From Planctomycetota bacterium (GTDB lineage: Bacteria > Planctomycetota > B15-G4): DNA of 64,000 nt. This document shows, one piece after another, positions 1-9,686 of the stretch. The stretch is from positions 868,001-932,000 of the forward strand of contig BQJR01000003.1 in NCBI GenBank assembly GCA_021604805.1. The letters are read 5' to 3'. The notes beneath the pieces are model-generated. The model saw only the letters and a list, made by a program, of their open reading frames with translations, had not been told where the DNA came from and made no database searches. Within the stretch, counting starts at the first letter, position 1, and each line of letters starts with the position of its first letter. The translations under genes and the position numbers were made by a program.

Positions 1-640
1 CGAAGATCAGCCCGAGCACCAGTCCGAGCGTGGTCAGGAAGCCCCAGTACTCGGCCAGCGTGATGTTCGCCACGGCCAGGTCGCCGAGCCAGCTCAACAG
101 GAACGGCAGGCCGAAGGGCACCATCACGCCCCAGGCGAAGGCCAGTCCACCCAGGAACAGCGCCACGGCTGCAGGGAAGATGCGACGCACGGCCGAGCGC
201 TCGGGAACCGTGAGCCCGGCCCCCACGAAGCGCCAGACCTCCCACAGGAAGAACGGCCCGCCCACGAGCAGCGCCACCGCCATGGCGGCCTTGAGCGAGA
301 AGAGCACGCCCTCGGCCGGCGAGATGAAGGCCAGTCGCCCAGGGTCGGGTGAACCCGATTCCATGAGCGACGCGCGCGTGCGCTCCCACGGCACCTGCAT
401 GAAGCGCCCGATCGTGTCCTGGAAGACCATCGCGAGGATGAACAGCGCCAGGAACACGAGGCCCGAGCGCAGCAGACAACCACGCAGCTCGTTGAGGTGT
501 TCGCCCAGCGTCATGCGCGTGGGGTCGTCGTCGACGGGGGCGCCGGGGTCGTGCGGGTTCGCTTGCGGCGACGGCGCGGCGTGCGCGGAGGCGCTGTCAG
601 GCGCGGGGCCGTCGTCGGAGGGTGGAGACGTGTCGCTCAT
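1..640 (-). CDS. tatC: Sec-independent (Tat) translocase subunit TatC, 3' end cut by window edge
   Basis: Inner-membrane core subunit of the twin-arginine translocase, which recognises RR signal peptides and exports folded proteins. The visible 213 residues begin with about 40 polar, low-complexity residues. The TatC signature follows: MTLGEHLNELR at about 43-53, a hydrophobic helix, and then the periplasmic and second-helix region with FFLWEVWRFVGAGLT, matching the family's WxFxxPGL element. Several membrane helices are visible; roughly the last quarter lies beyond the left edge. The ATG at 640 overlaps the comB stop (ATGA), so the two genes are translationally coupled. No tatA is visible. 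The N-terminal tail before the first helix is longer than usual. Confidence 0.9.
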   Translation of the reverse strand, partial: MSDTSPPSDDGPAPDSASAHAAPSPQANPHDPGAPVDDDPTRMTLGEHLNELRGCLLRSGLVFLALFILAMVFQDTIGRFMQVPWERTRASLMESGSPDPGRLAFISPAEGVLFSLKAAMAVALLVGGPFFLWEVWRFVGAGLTVPERSAVRRIFPAAVALFLGGLAFAWGVMVPFGLPFLLSWLGDLAVANITLAEYWGFLTTLGLVLGLIF

Positions 641-1359
641 CGCGCACCAGACTTCACGAAGCGACCGTCCGAGTCCAGCTCCACGGCGAAGGGCAGCGCG
701 TCGACCTTGGCGCAGTGACGCAGATCCTCGCCCAAACCGACCTCGATGAGTTTGCGGCCGGACGTGGAGCTGGCGAGCAGACCGTGCAGGTCGTGCTTCC
801 ACTGGTCGAAGAGTGCCGCGGCCAAGCGCGCGCCTTCGCGCAACTCGGCGCCGGCGCTGAGCACGAGTTGGCCGGCGAGACAGCCCGCGGCGGCCACGTC
901 GTCGAGGGCGAGCTCGCCGCCGCTGCCCGCGCACACGAGCCACACGCGTTCAGCCCGCGACACCCCCAGCGCGCGCGCGGTGGCTTCGGCGTTGAGCAAG
1001 GCGCCCGCGAGCACGCGGCCCGCGCCGGCGCAGCGCGCCACGGCGGCGGTGCCGTTGGTGGTGCTCAACACGATGTCGCGATCGCGCACGACAGCGGCGT
1101 TGAGTTCGCGCGGCGAGTTGCCCAGGTCGAAGCCCTCGGGCGGCAGGCCGCCGCGTTCGCCCGCGAGCAAGGCGCCGCGCTCGGCGGCGCGCGCGCGTGC
1201 TTCGGCGACTTCGGCCACGGGTTCCACGCCGCGCGCGCCGAGCTCCAGCGCCGTGACCAGGAAACTCGTGGCGCGCACCACGTCGATCACCACGGCGTGG
1301 TCGTCTGCCGAGAGCGCCTCGGGCAGCATCGACGGCAACAGCGCGCACTCGACGATCAT
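637..1359 (-). CDS. comB: 2-phosphosulfolactate phosphatase (ComB family)
   Basis: 240 residues. ComB hydrolyses 2-phosphosulfolactate to 3-sulfolactate with Mg2+, a step known from coenzyme M synthesis and also present in bacteria that do not make CoM. Family motifs are clear: VIDVVRATS near the N-terminus, GERGGLPPEGFDLGNSP in the first third, LSTTNGTAAV in the middle and CAGSGGELALDD after it. The ATG at 1359 was chosen because these motifs start immediately after it; the open frame extends further upstream but with non-ComB sequence. It overlaps tatC by four bases. What sulfolactate would be used for here is unknown. Confidence 0.9.
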   Translation of the reverse strand: MIVECALLPSMLPEALSADDHAVVIDVVRATSFLVTALELGARGVEPVAEVAEARARAAERGALLAGERGGLPPEGFDLGNSPRELNAAVVRDRDIVLSTTNGTAAVARCAGAGRVLAGALLNAEATARALGVSRAERVWLVCAGSGGELALDDVAAAGCLAGQLVLSAGAELREGARLAAALFDQWKHDLHGLLASSTSGRKLIEVGLGEDLRHCAKVDALPFAVELDSDGRFVKSGAR

Positions 1360-1380
1360 CGCGGCCTCACCCGAAACGAC

Positions 1381-1409
1381 ACGACGCCGCGCGATTCGCG
1401 CGGCGTCGT
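1381..1409 (-). terminator. GC-rich perfect hairpin, probable terminator
   Basis: A 13-bp perfect stem (ACGACGCCGCGCG with its complement) encloses a 3-base loop at 1394-1396. It lies between the stop of the coiled-coil/BRCT gene (1457) and the comB start (1359), where a terminator for the former is expected. There is no clear U-tract, so it may instead act as an RNA 3'-end stabiliser or a Rho-assisted site. Confidence 0.5.
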
Positions 1410-1456
1410 GAACTCCTGCCGAAGCATGGCGTGACCGGCGAACCGGCGCGCCCGAC

Positions 1457-2713
1457 TCAGTAGCGCAGGAAGCTGGCCAGCTCGTCGAGCCGGATGATGC
1501 GCATGCCCAGCTTGTCGGCCAGGTGGTACTCATCGGTGTCGGTGAGCTCGGTGGCGAACTCGCCTTCGCTGAGGTCCTTGTCACCGAGCACGAGCACGTC
1601 GGTGGCGGAGCTGATCTTCTCGTCGACCGCGGAGCCCAAGTCTTCGAGGCGCTGCGTGACGAACTCCTTGCTCAGCGTGAGCGGGAACTGACCGAGCAGG
1701 TGGAAGCGCAGGCTCTCGTTCTTGGAGAAGTGCGGGTTGCTCACCAGGTCGCCGGCGATGATCGGGTCGAAGGGATCGGGCGTGCCGACCAGCCCCACGC
1801 GCGCCATGTCGGTGTCGACCTCGCGCACTTCCACGATGCCGCGCTGACTCAGCGCGCCCGACTCGTTGGCGCGCAAGACTTCGAAGCGCGTGCCGACCCG
1901 CAGGCCGTGCATACCGCCCACGTTGATCCAGGCCTGACCGCCGGTGTCGGCCACGGCCAGGATCTCGCCATCGGGGCGATCCGGCTCGGGCTGTTGACGA
2001 CGCATGGCGATGGCCTTGAGCTGCGCGGCGTTCTGAGCCGTGGCCTTGGCGGTGGACTCTTGCAGGTCCTCGAGCGCCTGCTCGGCGTCGCGGCGGGCCT
2101 GATCGTCGCTCTCTTGCTGCGCGATGATGTCGTCGAGGCGACGCTGCATGTCGTCGGCATCGGAGGCGATCTGCTCGGAGAGGTCCGCGATCTCGCTGTC
2201 CTTGGCGTCGATCTGGCTCTTGTAGGTGTCTTCGAGATCCGTGCTGCGCTGGTTCGCGGCGATGCGCGCGGCGAGCTCGCTCTCAGCTTGCGACTTGGCG
2301 GCGGCCTCGGCGTTGCGCGCGCTGGACACGGCGGCCTGAAGGTTGTCGATCAGCTTCTGCAGGCTGGGCTCGTCGCCCTCGGCGCCGGCGACCAGGCCGA
2401 GCAGCTTGATGGTCTCGTCGACCTCGTTACGGATCGCAGTGGCGTCCGACGTGGAGGCGAAGTCGGATTCATCGCGGAAGCCCACGGCAGCCGAAAGGTC
2501 GCGGTGCGCCGTGTTCTTCTCTTCGAAGCGCGCGTCGGCGTCGCGCCGGGCCGCATTGGCTTCGGCGACATCCGCTTGCAGCTCGGAGATCTGAGACTGC
2601 GAGGTGAAGAACAGCGCGATGGCTGCACCCAGCAGAATCATGAGGACGATGACCCAGAGCGCGTTGACGGCGCCGGCCTGGGAGCGATGCTCGGGGAGGC
2701 GGGTTTTGCTCAC
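1457..2713 (-). CDS. Membrane-anchored coiled-coil protein with C-terminal BRCT-like domain
   Basis: 418 residues. A short basic tail (residues 1-16) is followed by one membrane helix (about 17-38, NALWVIVLMILLGAA). A long Ala/Asp/Glu-rich coiled coil runs from about 40 to 245. A compact beta-type segment at about 250-335 contains GGMHGLRVGTRFEVL. The last 76 residues (343-418) read like a BRCT domain of the NAD-ligase type: VTQRLEDLGSAVDEKI, then TDVLVLGD, then LGMRIIRLDELASFL. BRCT domains usually bind phosphopeptides or DNA ends, so a membrane-tethered one is unusual. Single-gene unit, divergent from coaE. The function is unknown; the BRCT call is from pattern alone. Confidence 0.75.
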   Translation of the reverse strand: MSKTRLPEHRSQAGAVNALWVIVLMILLGAAIALFFTSQSQISELQADVAEANAARRDADARFEEKNTAHRDLSAAVGFRDESDFASTSDATAIRNEVDETIKLLGLVAGAEGDEPSLQKLIDNLQAAVSSARNAEAAAKSQAESELAARIAANQRSTDLEDTYKSQIDAKDSEIADLSEQIASDADDMQRRLDDIIAQQESDDQARRDAEQALEDLQESTAKATAQNAAQLKAIAMRRQQPEPDRPDGEILAVADTGGQAWINVGGMHGLRVGTRFEVLRANESGALSQRGIVEVREVDTDMARVGLVGTPDPFDPIIAGDLVSNPHFSKNESLRFHLLGQFPLTLSKEFVTQRLEDLGSAVDEKISSATDVLVLGDKDLSEGEFATELTDTDEYHLADKLGMRIIRLDELASFLRY

Positions 2714-2830
2714 GGACCTTGGTCTCTCGATCTCAGAGGAAGCGGAGGCAGCGTTGGCGGCGGATTATAGGTACCCCCTCACCGAGCGGCAACGCGGCGG
2801 AGCGGGGCAGCTTGCCCCACAGAGCGACCC

Positions 2831-3433
2831 ATGAGCAAGCGAATCGGAATCTTGGGAGGCGTGGCGGCCGGGAAGTCGGCGGTGGCGAGGGCCATGGAGG
2901 CCCGCGGTCTGCTGCGCCTGGATGCCGACGAAGTGGCCCGCCAGGTGGTCGCCGAGCCGGTTGTGCTGGAGCGCCTCGTGGAGCGCTTCGGCCCTACGAT
3001 TCTCGACAAGAACGGCGATCTCGAGCGCGCCGCCCTGGCCGCGTTGGCCTTCTCGAGCGAGGCGGCCACGGCCAATCTGAACGCGCTCGTCCACCCGGAA
3101 GTGAGGCGCCGATTGCGGGCACAAATGGAAGCTGCCGGCGATCGCCCTGTGGTGCTCGACATCCCGCTACTGCTCGATTCGCCGCTCGAAGAACTTGTCG
3201 ACACGTGGGTTTTTGTGGAGAGCCCCGAGGCCGCGCGGGAGGCTCGCGCCGCTGAGCGCGGCTGGCAGAGCGGGGAGCGCGCTCGTCGGGAAGATCTGCA
3301 GGCCAGCCTGGCGGCCAAGCGGGCGCGCGCCGATCACGTACTGGAAAACCGCGGGACGATCGAGGATCTTGCTCGCAGCGTGGACACCCTGCTTTCGGCC
3401 CTTGGCCTCCTCGTCCCGCCCCCCGAGCGCTAA
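2831..3433 (+). CDS. coaE: Dephospho-CoA kinase
   Basis: 200 residues, normal for the family. It phosphorylates the ribose 3'-OH of dephospho-CoA with ATP, the last step of CoA synthesis, in the cytosol. The P-loop GGVAAGKS is at 9-16, followed by the family's LDADEVARQVV at about 31-41 and the HPEVRRRL and VLDIPLLLDS elements in the middle. It is 121 bp upstream of rho on the same strand, an arrangement common in planctomycetes. No strong ribosome-binding site is seen before the ATG. Confidence 0.95.
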   Translation: MSKRIGILGGVAAGKSAVARAMEARGLLRLDADEVARQVVAEPVVLERLVERFGPTILDKNGDLERAALAALAFSSEAATANLNALVHPEVRRRLRAQMEAAGDRPVVLDIPLLLDSPLEELVDTWVFVESPEAAREARAAERGWQSGERARREDLQASLAAKRARADHVLENRGTIEDLARSVDTLLSALGLLVPPPER

Positions 3434-3554
3434 GCACCACCACTCCTTTCCCGCGCTCGGTACGCTCCCCCCATCGCACCGCGGCCTCTCGCAGACCAGC
3501 GTCCAGTCCGTCTGATACGGCTGACTCCCGAGCTCCGAGACCGCGCCCCACTTC

Positions 3555-5066
<1,512 letters not shown>

Positions 5067-5090
5067 GCGTCGCGCGGGTCAGCGCGCGGG

Positions 5091-5912
5091 TCAGCTCTCG
5101 CCGTCGTCGATGGCGCGCGCGAGATCCACGCGCACCCAACCCTTGTTCTCGTCGGCGGTGACGATCAGTCGGAACTCGCCGCGCGCTTCGAGCAGCCGCA
5201 CCTCGGAGCCCTCAGCGAGACGGAAGAGCGAGTCGGCTTCGCGGTCGGGTTCGCCGCGCACGCTGGCGTCGCTGAGCAAGATCGCACGTGAGGCGCGCGC
5301 ACTCTCGGCGTGTTGCGCGGCGAGCAACACGAGCCCGCCGAGCGCGGAGCAACTCAGCGCCGTGAGCGTGAGGCCGCGCCCCATGCGTCCGGTGCGGCGC
5401 AGACACAAGAGCGCCAGCCCGAGTGTGACGAGCCCCGCCGCGAGCAAGTCGCGCTCGCGGGCGCTGAGCATGAGCACGCCCGCGCTCCACGAGCTCGCCA
5501 GGCGGTCGGGTGAGACGTCGCCCTCGCCGAGCCAAGCGCGCACCATGCCGAGGTTGCGCGACACGGACGCATCGCGCGGCGTGCCCACACGCGCCGACTC
5601 GAGATGCCACAGCGCGAGCCCGAAGCGTTCGGCGCGCGCGGCGGCCGTGCCCGCGTTGGCGTGCAGCTGCGCGCGGCGCACGGCGTCGGTTTCCTCACTG
5701 GCGAGCTGCGCGAAGGCCGCGGAGGCCGGCGCGTAATCGCCCGCTTCGTAGAGCGCGACGGCATCGGTGAAGCTCGTCGCGGGCGTTTCCGCCGGCCGCG
5801 AGAGCGCCGCCGCGGGGGGAGCGGCGGGCGCCGGCAGCTCGGGCGACCCGAGCAGTGCAGCAGGCGCAGCGAAGGCGAGGCAACCGGCGAGTGAGACGAG
5901 CCGTGTGATCAC
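5091..5912 (-). CDS. batE: BatE-like protein (TPR plus membrane helices plus SH3-like domain)
   Basis: 273 residues, last gene of the Bat operon. A signal peptide (1-20) and a Pro/Ala-rich linker lead into a TPR region at about 48-130 (AVALYEAGDYAPASAAFAQL, then NAGTAAARAERFGLALWHLE). Two hydrophobic helices follow at about 150-195, and a C-terminal bacterial SH3-like domain at about 210-265 with NKGWVRVDLA. Bat proteins are linked to aerotolerance and envelope stress in Bacteroides and Leptospira, and the biochemical role is not settled. Its ATG overlaps the batD stop (ATGA). Placement after batD supports the name. Confidence 0.8.
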   Translation of the reverse strand: MITRLVSLAGCLAFAAPAALLGSPELPAPAAPPAAALSRPAETPATSFTDAVALYEAGDYAPASAAFAQLASEETDAVRRAQLHANAGTAAARAERFGLALWHLESARVGTPRDASVSRNLGMVRAWLGEGDVSPDRLASSWSAGVLMLSARERDLLAAGLVTLGLALLCLRRTGRMGRGLTLTALSCSALGGLVLLAAQHAESARASRAILLSDASVRGEPDREADSLFRLAEGSEVRLLEARGEFRLIVTADENKGWVRVDLARAIDDGES

Positions 5913-7711
5913 GTGAGTGCCTCCACTCGGTGCGCGAGGTCACGCGCTTGGTCGCGCGCCTCGGCCACGTCGAGGCGGCCGCCACCGAGGTACGCCACTT
6001 CCCAGGCCTCGAGCACGCGACCGAGTTCCTGGGCGAGCTCGCCGTGTCCGCGCCCGGAGAGTTCGCGCTGCGCTTCCTCGCGCGTGTAGCCGGCCTCGGG
6101 CCCGCCGCAGCGCGCCGAGAGGTAGCGCGCGAAGGCGCTCGACACGCCGGCGGCGTCGTTCGCGGCGGCCAACTCAGCGTCGAGGGCCCGGCGCGCCCCG
6201 CGGCGGCGCAGCTCACCGCCGTGACTGTCGCGCCAGTTGCGGCGGCGCGCGTGCACGTCGACACCGAGCAACAGCAGCGCGCCCGCGACCGGCATGAGCC
6301 ACCACCACGGCAAACTGTTGCGCGGCGGCGAGAGCTCCACGCGGATCGAGTCGAGGTCGGCCAGGCGGTCGTCGGCGGAGGCCAAACTCGGCAGCTCCAG
6401 ATCCACGCCCGCTTCCACGCTGAGCGAGAACGGGCCGGTAACGGCGGTCTTGTAGACCTCTTCGATGGGGTCGAAGTAATCCAGCGCGAGCTGCGGCACT
6501 TCGGTCACGTCGGCGCGGCGGGGCGAGAGCTCGAACACCAAGGTGCGGCGCCCCTGCTGCTTGAACTCTTCCTTGCCGAAGATGCGGAAGTCACCGAGCT
6601 GCTCTTCCAAGTCGGGCCACTCGAGCAACTCGAGGTTGCCCTCGGGACGCCCCGTCGCGCGGTGCAGCACGAGCTGCAGGCGACAACTCTCCCCCACGGC
6701 CAGCGACCGCGGCGACACCTCACCGTTGAGCGTGAAGCTGCCGACCGCGTCGACATAAGCCTCCGGACGCCCCTCGATCGGCGTGGGCTTCACGCGCAAC
6801 TCGGGTGTGCTGCTGTGCGCCGTGACCTCGACCACGCGCGTGGGCACGAGCGTGACGCGACTGAAGATGTCGCGGTCTTCCTTGGCCTGCACCGCGATCT
6901 GCATGCGGAAGGCGCTGGGCTCGAGCTGGTACTCCCCGGCGCTCGAGGCGAGCAGTGGCACCTGTGTGCGCAACACGATGTGATCCGCGCCGGCACGACG
7001 CTCGCGGCTCACGCGGAAGGGCAGCTTGATGCCCGAGGGCAAGATGCTGATCGTGTCGCTCGCGCCTTGCGTGGGCGAAGGCTGGCGATGGAAGCCGCGC
7101 AGCTCGTCGAGCCAGGGGATCTGGATCAGCAGGCCGCCGCGCGAGAGGCGCCGGTTGAAGTAGTCCTCGGGCACGGAGGCCTCGAGTTCGACCTCGATCT
7201 GCTGGCCGATGTAGACCTCTTCGGCGCTGGGCGTGACCGAGATGCTGAGCGAGTTCGGCGGCAGCTTGCTCGAGACGACATCAAAGGTGAAAGCGTCGGA
7301 GAACACGTCGGCGCCGCGCGAACGGAAGCGGATCGGCGGGATCAGGATCTGCCCGGCGCGTTCGGGGATCACCTCCACGCGCCACGTGACTTCGATGGAA
7401 CTCTCGCGACGCCCGTTCACGCGCAACATGCGGCTGAGTTGCTCGGGGCCGGACACGAGGCGCAGGCGCGCGCCCTCGGTTTCGGGGATCTCGAGCATCA
7501 CGCTGTCGGCGGCCTCCTCGCCGGTGATCTTGAGCTCGAGCTGCATGACCAAGCCGACCTCAGCGTCGCCGGGCGTGAGCTTCATGCCCACGTCGACTTG
7601 GCGCGCGAGTGCGAGTGCGAGTGTCGGCGCGGGTGCGAGTGCCGGCGCGGGCGCGAGCGTGGCTGCGGGCGCGAACGCCAGATGGCAGGCGAGAAGCAGC
7701 GCGGCGATCAC
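5909..7711 (-). CDS. batD: BatD family protein (large periplasmic, one C-terminal membrane helix)
   Basis: 600 residues. The signal peptide is expanded by an Ala/Pro/Leu/Thr repeat (about 12-36). A long beta-rich exported region holds the BatD motifs: VGLVMQLELKITGEE, a segment with VYIGQQIEVELEASVPEDYF, and SVEAGVDLELPSL before the helix. One membrane helix lies at about 467-485 (LPWWWLMPVAGALLLLGV). The last 115 residues form a cytosolic helical tail. The start overlaps the batC stop. The hexanucleotide repeat in the signal-peptide coding region (about 7605-7680) may vary in length between strains. Confidence 0.88.
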   Translation of the reverse strand: MIAALLLACHLAFAPAATLAPAPALAPAPTLALALARQVDVGMKLTPGDAEVGLVMQLELKITGEEAADSVMLEIPETEGARLRLVSGPEQLSRMLRVNGRRESSIEVTWRVEVIPERAGQILIPPIRFRSRGADVFSDAFTFDVVSSKLPPNSLSISVTPSAEEVYIGQQIEVELEASVPEDYFNRRLSRGGLLIQIPWLDELRGFHRQPSPTQGASDTISILPSGIKLPFRVSRERRAGADHIVLRTQVPLLASSAGEYQLEPSAFRMQIAVQAKEDRDIFSRVTLVPTRVVEVTAHSSTPELRVKPTPIEGRPEAYVDAVGSFTLNGEVSPRSLAVGESCRLQLVLHRATGRPEGNLELLEWPDLEEQLGDFRIFGKEEFKQQGRRTLVFELSPRRADVTEVPQLALDYFDPIEEVYKTAVTGPFSLSVEAGVDLELPSLASADDRLADLDSIRVELSPPRNSLPWWWLMPVAGALLLLGVDVHARRRNWRDSHGGELRRRGARRALDAELAAANDAAGVSSAFARYLSARCGGPEAGYTREEAQRELSGRGHGELAQELGRVLEAWEVAYLGGGRLDVAEARDQARDLAHRVEALT

Positions 7712-8682
7712 CAGTCTTTCTCCACCGAACGTCGGTTGGCGGCGCGGCGCTGGGCCTCGAGGCGCTGCGCTTCTTCTTCCAACTTGTCGAGCGTGGCGAG
7801 CAACTCCTGCAACTGCTGCGGCGTGAGACGGCGCTGCTCTTGCTCGGGTTCCGGCTCGGGCGGCGGTTGCTGCTCGTCTTGCTCGCCGCCTTCCTCTTCT
7901 TCGGGCGGCGGCTCTTCCTGGCCTTCGGGTTCGTCCTGCTGGTCGTCCTCGGGATCGTCGCCCTCCGGGTTCTGCTGGTCCTGGTTCTGCTGCTGATCGT
8001 CGGGGTTCTGTTGGTCGTTCGGGTCTTGCTGGTCGTCTTGCTGCTCTTGGTCGTCTTGGTCGTCTTGGTCGTTGCTGTCCTGCTGCTGGTCGTCGCTGTC
8101 TTCGTTCTGCTCTTGATCGTTCTCTTGCTGCTGCTCTTCCAGGCGCTCGCGCATCTCGGCCAGCTCGTCCAAGCGCTGCGTGAGCGCGGCCACGGAATCG
8201 CGCGCGCGTTCGTCGCTGTGTTCGGCGAGCGCTTCGAGGAAGTCGCGACGCGCAGACTGCAGCTGCGGGGTGGCGGCGTCGATGGCGGCGATCAGCGGCG
8301 CGGGGTCGGCGTCGTCGCTCAAGCCTTGCGGATCTGCCGGCACGCCCGCCTCGGTCAGTGCGGTCTCGGCCTCACGGTGCCGCGCGACGCCTTTGTTGAA
8401 GGCCGCGCGGAACGCGTAGGGCGCGCCAGACCCCTTGCTGTACTCCACGAGCGCTGCGTCGAAGGCGCCGTCGTCGAGGAGACGGTCGGCGAACTCGTGC
8501 GCCACGAGCGGCGAGCCGGGCCACTCGATGCGCGCGGCTTCGATGAGCTCGAGCGCGCGGGCGTCGTCGCCAGCACGCGCGGCGGCGCGCGCTTGGTGCA
8601 ACAGCTTCAAGCCGCTGTCTTGGTCGGCACGCAAGATGGGCGCGACGAACAGCACGATCAACGCCACGAGATAACGGCTCAT
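7708..8682 (-). CDS. batC: BatC-like TPR protein with long acidic Asp/Gln/Asn tract
   Basis: 324 residues from the ATG at 8682, which overlaps the batB stop (ATGA). A signal peptide (1-19) leads into TPR-type repeats at about 25-115 (KLLHQARAAARAGDDARALE, then FNKGVARHREAE) and a helical stretch to about 180. Residues 182-283 are almost only Asp, Gln, Asn, Glu and Pro, encoded by short imperfect DNA repeats, and are expected to be disordered. A short conserved-looking helix ends the protein (RRLTPQQLQELLATLDKLEE). BatC proteins often have an acidic low-complexity linker, but this one is unusually long. Confidence 0.82.
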   Translation of the reverse strand: MSRYLVALIVLFVAPILRADQDSGLKLLHQARAAARAGDDARALELIEAARIEWPGSPLVAHEFADRLLDDGAFDAALVEYSKGSGAPYAFRAAFNKGVARHREAETALTEAGVPADPQGLSDDADPAPLIAAIDAATPQLQSARRDFLEALAEHSDERARDSVAALTQRLDELAEMRERLEEQQQENDQEQNEDSDDQQQDSNDQDDQDDQEQQDDQQDPNDQQNPDDQQQNQDQQNPEGDDPEDDQQDEPEGQEEPPPEEEEGGEQDEQQPPPEPEPEQEQRRLTPQQLQELLATLDKLEEEAQRLEAQRRAANRRSVEKDW

Positions 8683-9686
8683 GTTGAGCTCCCTTCGCGA
8701 AGACCATCGCGCAGGCCCGCGCGCAAGGCCAGGCAACCGAGCGCCAACAGCACGGCCCACTGGAAGCGGTCCACGCCTTGTTCGCGCAGACGTTGCGCGC
8801 GCGCCACGCCGGGCATGGTGGCGATGCGCTTGGCGAAGATCTCGTCGAGCGGAAAGGCGGTCGTCTCGGCGGAGAGGAACGCGCCTTGCGACGTGCCGGC
8901 GATCTGCTCGAGCAAGCGGTGATCAGGGCGACTGATCACGACCTGGCCTTCGGCGTCGCGCAGCACTTGGCGGCCGTCGAGCACCGGGATCTGGCCGCCT
9001 TCGCGCGTGCCGAAAGCCACCACGTGAACCGGCACGCCGCGCGCACGCGCCTTGAAGGCGATCTCGGTGGGCGCCGGGTCGCTGGTGTGGTCTTCGCCGT
9101 CGGTGAGCAGCACGATCACGGCTTCGGCGGTGCCCTTTTCGTCGAAGGTCTCGAGCGCGAGTTCGAGGCCCTCGCCCACGGCGGTGCCGCCGAGTGAGTT
9201 CGTGGTGGTGTCGATGTCGTCGAGGAACAGGCGCAGCGTGTTGGCGTCGTGGGTGAGCGGCGTCACGCGGCGCGCGTCGCCCGCGAAGGTGACGATGCCC
9301 ATGCGATCCCCGGCGAGCAACTCGAGCAGGCCGCGCACCTCGCGCTTGGCGCGTTCCAAGCGCGACGGTTGCAGGTCGCGCGCGAGCATCGAGCGGCTCG
9401 TGTCGAGCACGACCATCACGTCGACCCCGCGACGCTCGACTTCGCGCATCTCCTTACCCACCAGCGGCCCGGCCAAGCCCACCGTGAGCGACGCGAAGGC
9501 CAGCAGCGCCAGCGCGTCGCGCACGCTGCGCTTGCCCACCGAGAACTGCGGCAACAAGCTCGACGCCATCCCGCCCAGCAAGCGCGTGCGCCGACGCGCG
9601 GCACGCATGCCGGCCCAGATCACGAGCCCCACGAGCGGCAACAGCGCGAACAACACGAAGAGCATTTCCGGTCGTGACAGCTTCAC
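8679..9686 (-). CDS. batB: BatB-like von Willebrand factor A domain membrane protein
   Basis: 335 residues. Two N-terminal membrane helices and one at about 300-320 flank a VWA domain. The MIDAS metal site is intact (DTSRS in VVLDTSRSML and LLTDGEDH). The second half includes QIPVLDGRQVLRD, a BatB-type segment. The start is taken as the GTG at 9686, which overlaps the batA stop as GTGA; the longer open frame upstream lies inside batA and is not protein-like. It probably pairs with BatA in a membrane complex driven by the MoxR ATPase. Confidence 0.88.
   Translation of the reverse strand: MKLSRPEMLFVLFALLPLVGLVIWAGMRAARRRTRLLGGMASSLLPQFSVGKRSVRDALALLAFASLTVGLAGPLVGKEMREVERRGVDVMVVLDTSRSMLARDLQPSRLERAKREVRGLLELLAGDRMGIVTFAGDARRVTPLTHDANTLRLFLDDIDTTTNSLGGTAVGEGLELALETFDEKGTAEAVIVLLTDGEDHTSDPAPTEIAFKARARGVPVHVVAFGTREGGQIPVLDGRQVLRDAEGQVVISRPDHRLLEQIAGTSQGAFLSAETTAFPLDEIFAKRIATMPGVARAQRLREQGVDRFQWAVLLALGCLALRAGLRDGLREGSST

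Noticed and set aside
5930..7996. Long plus-strand open frame opposite batD
   Set aside because: Shadow of batD and batC with Arg-rich, low-complexity translation.
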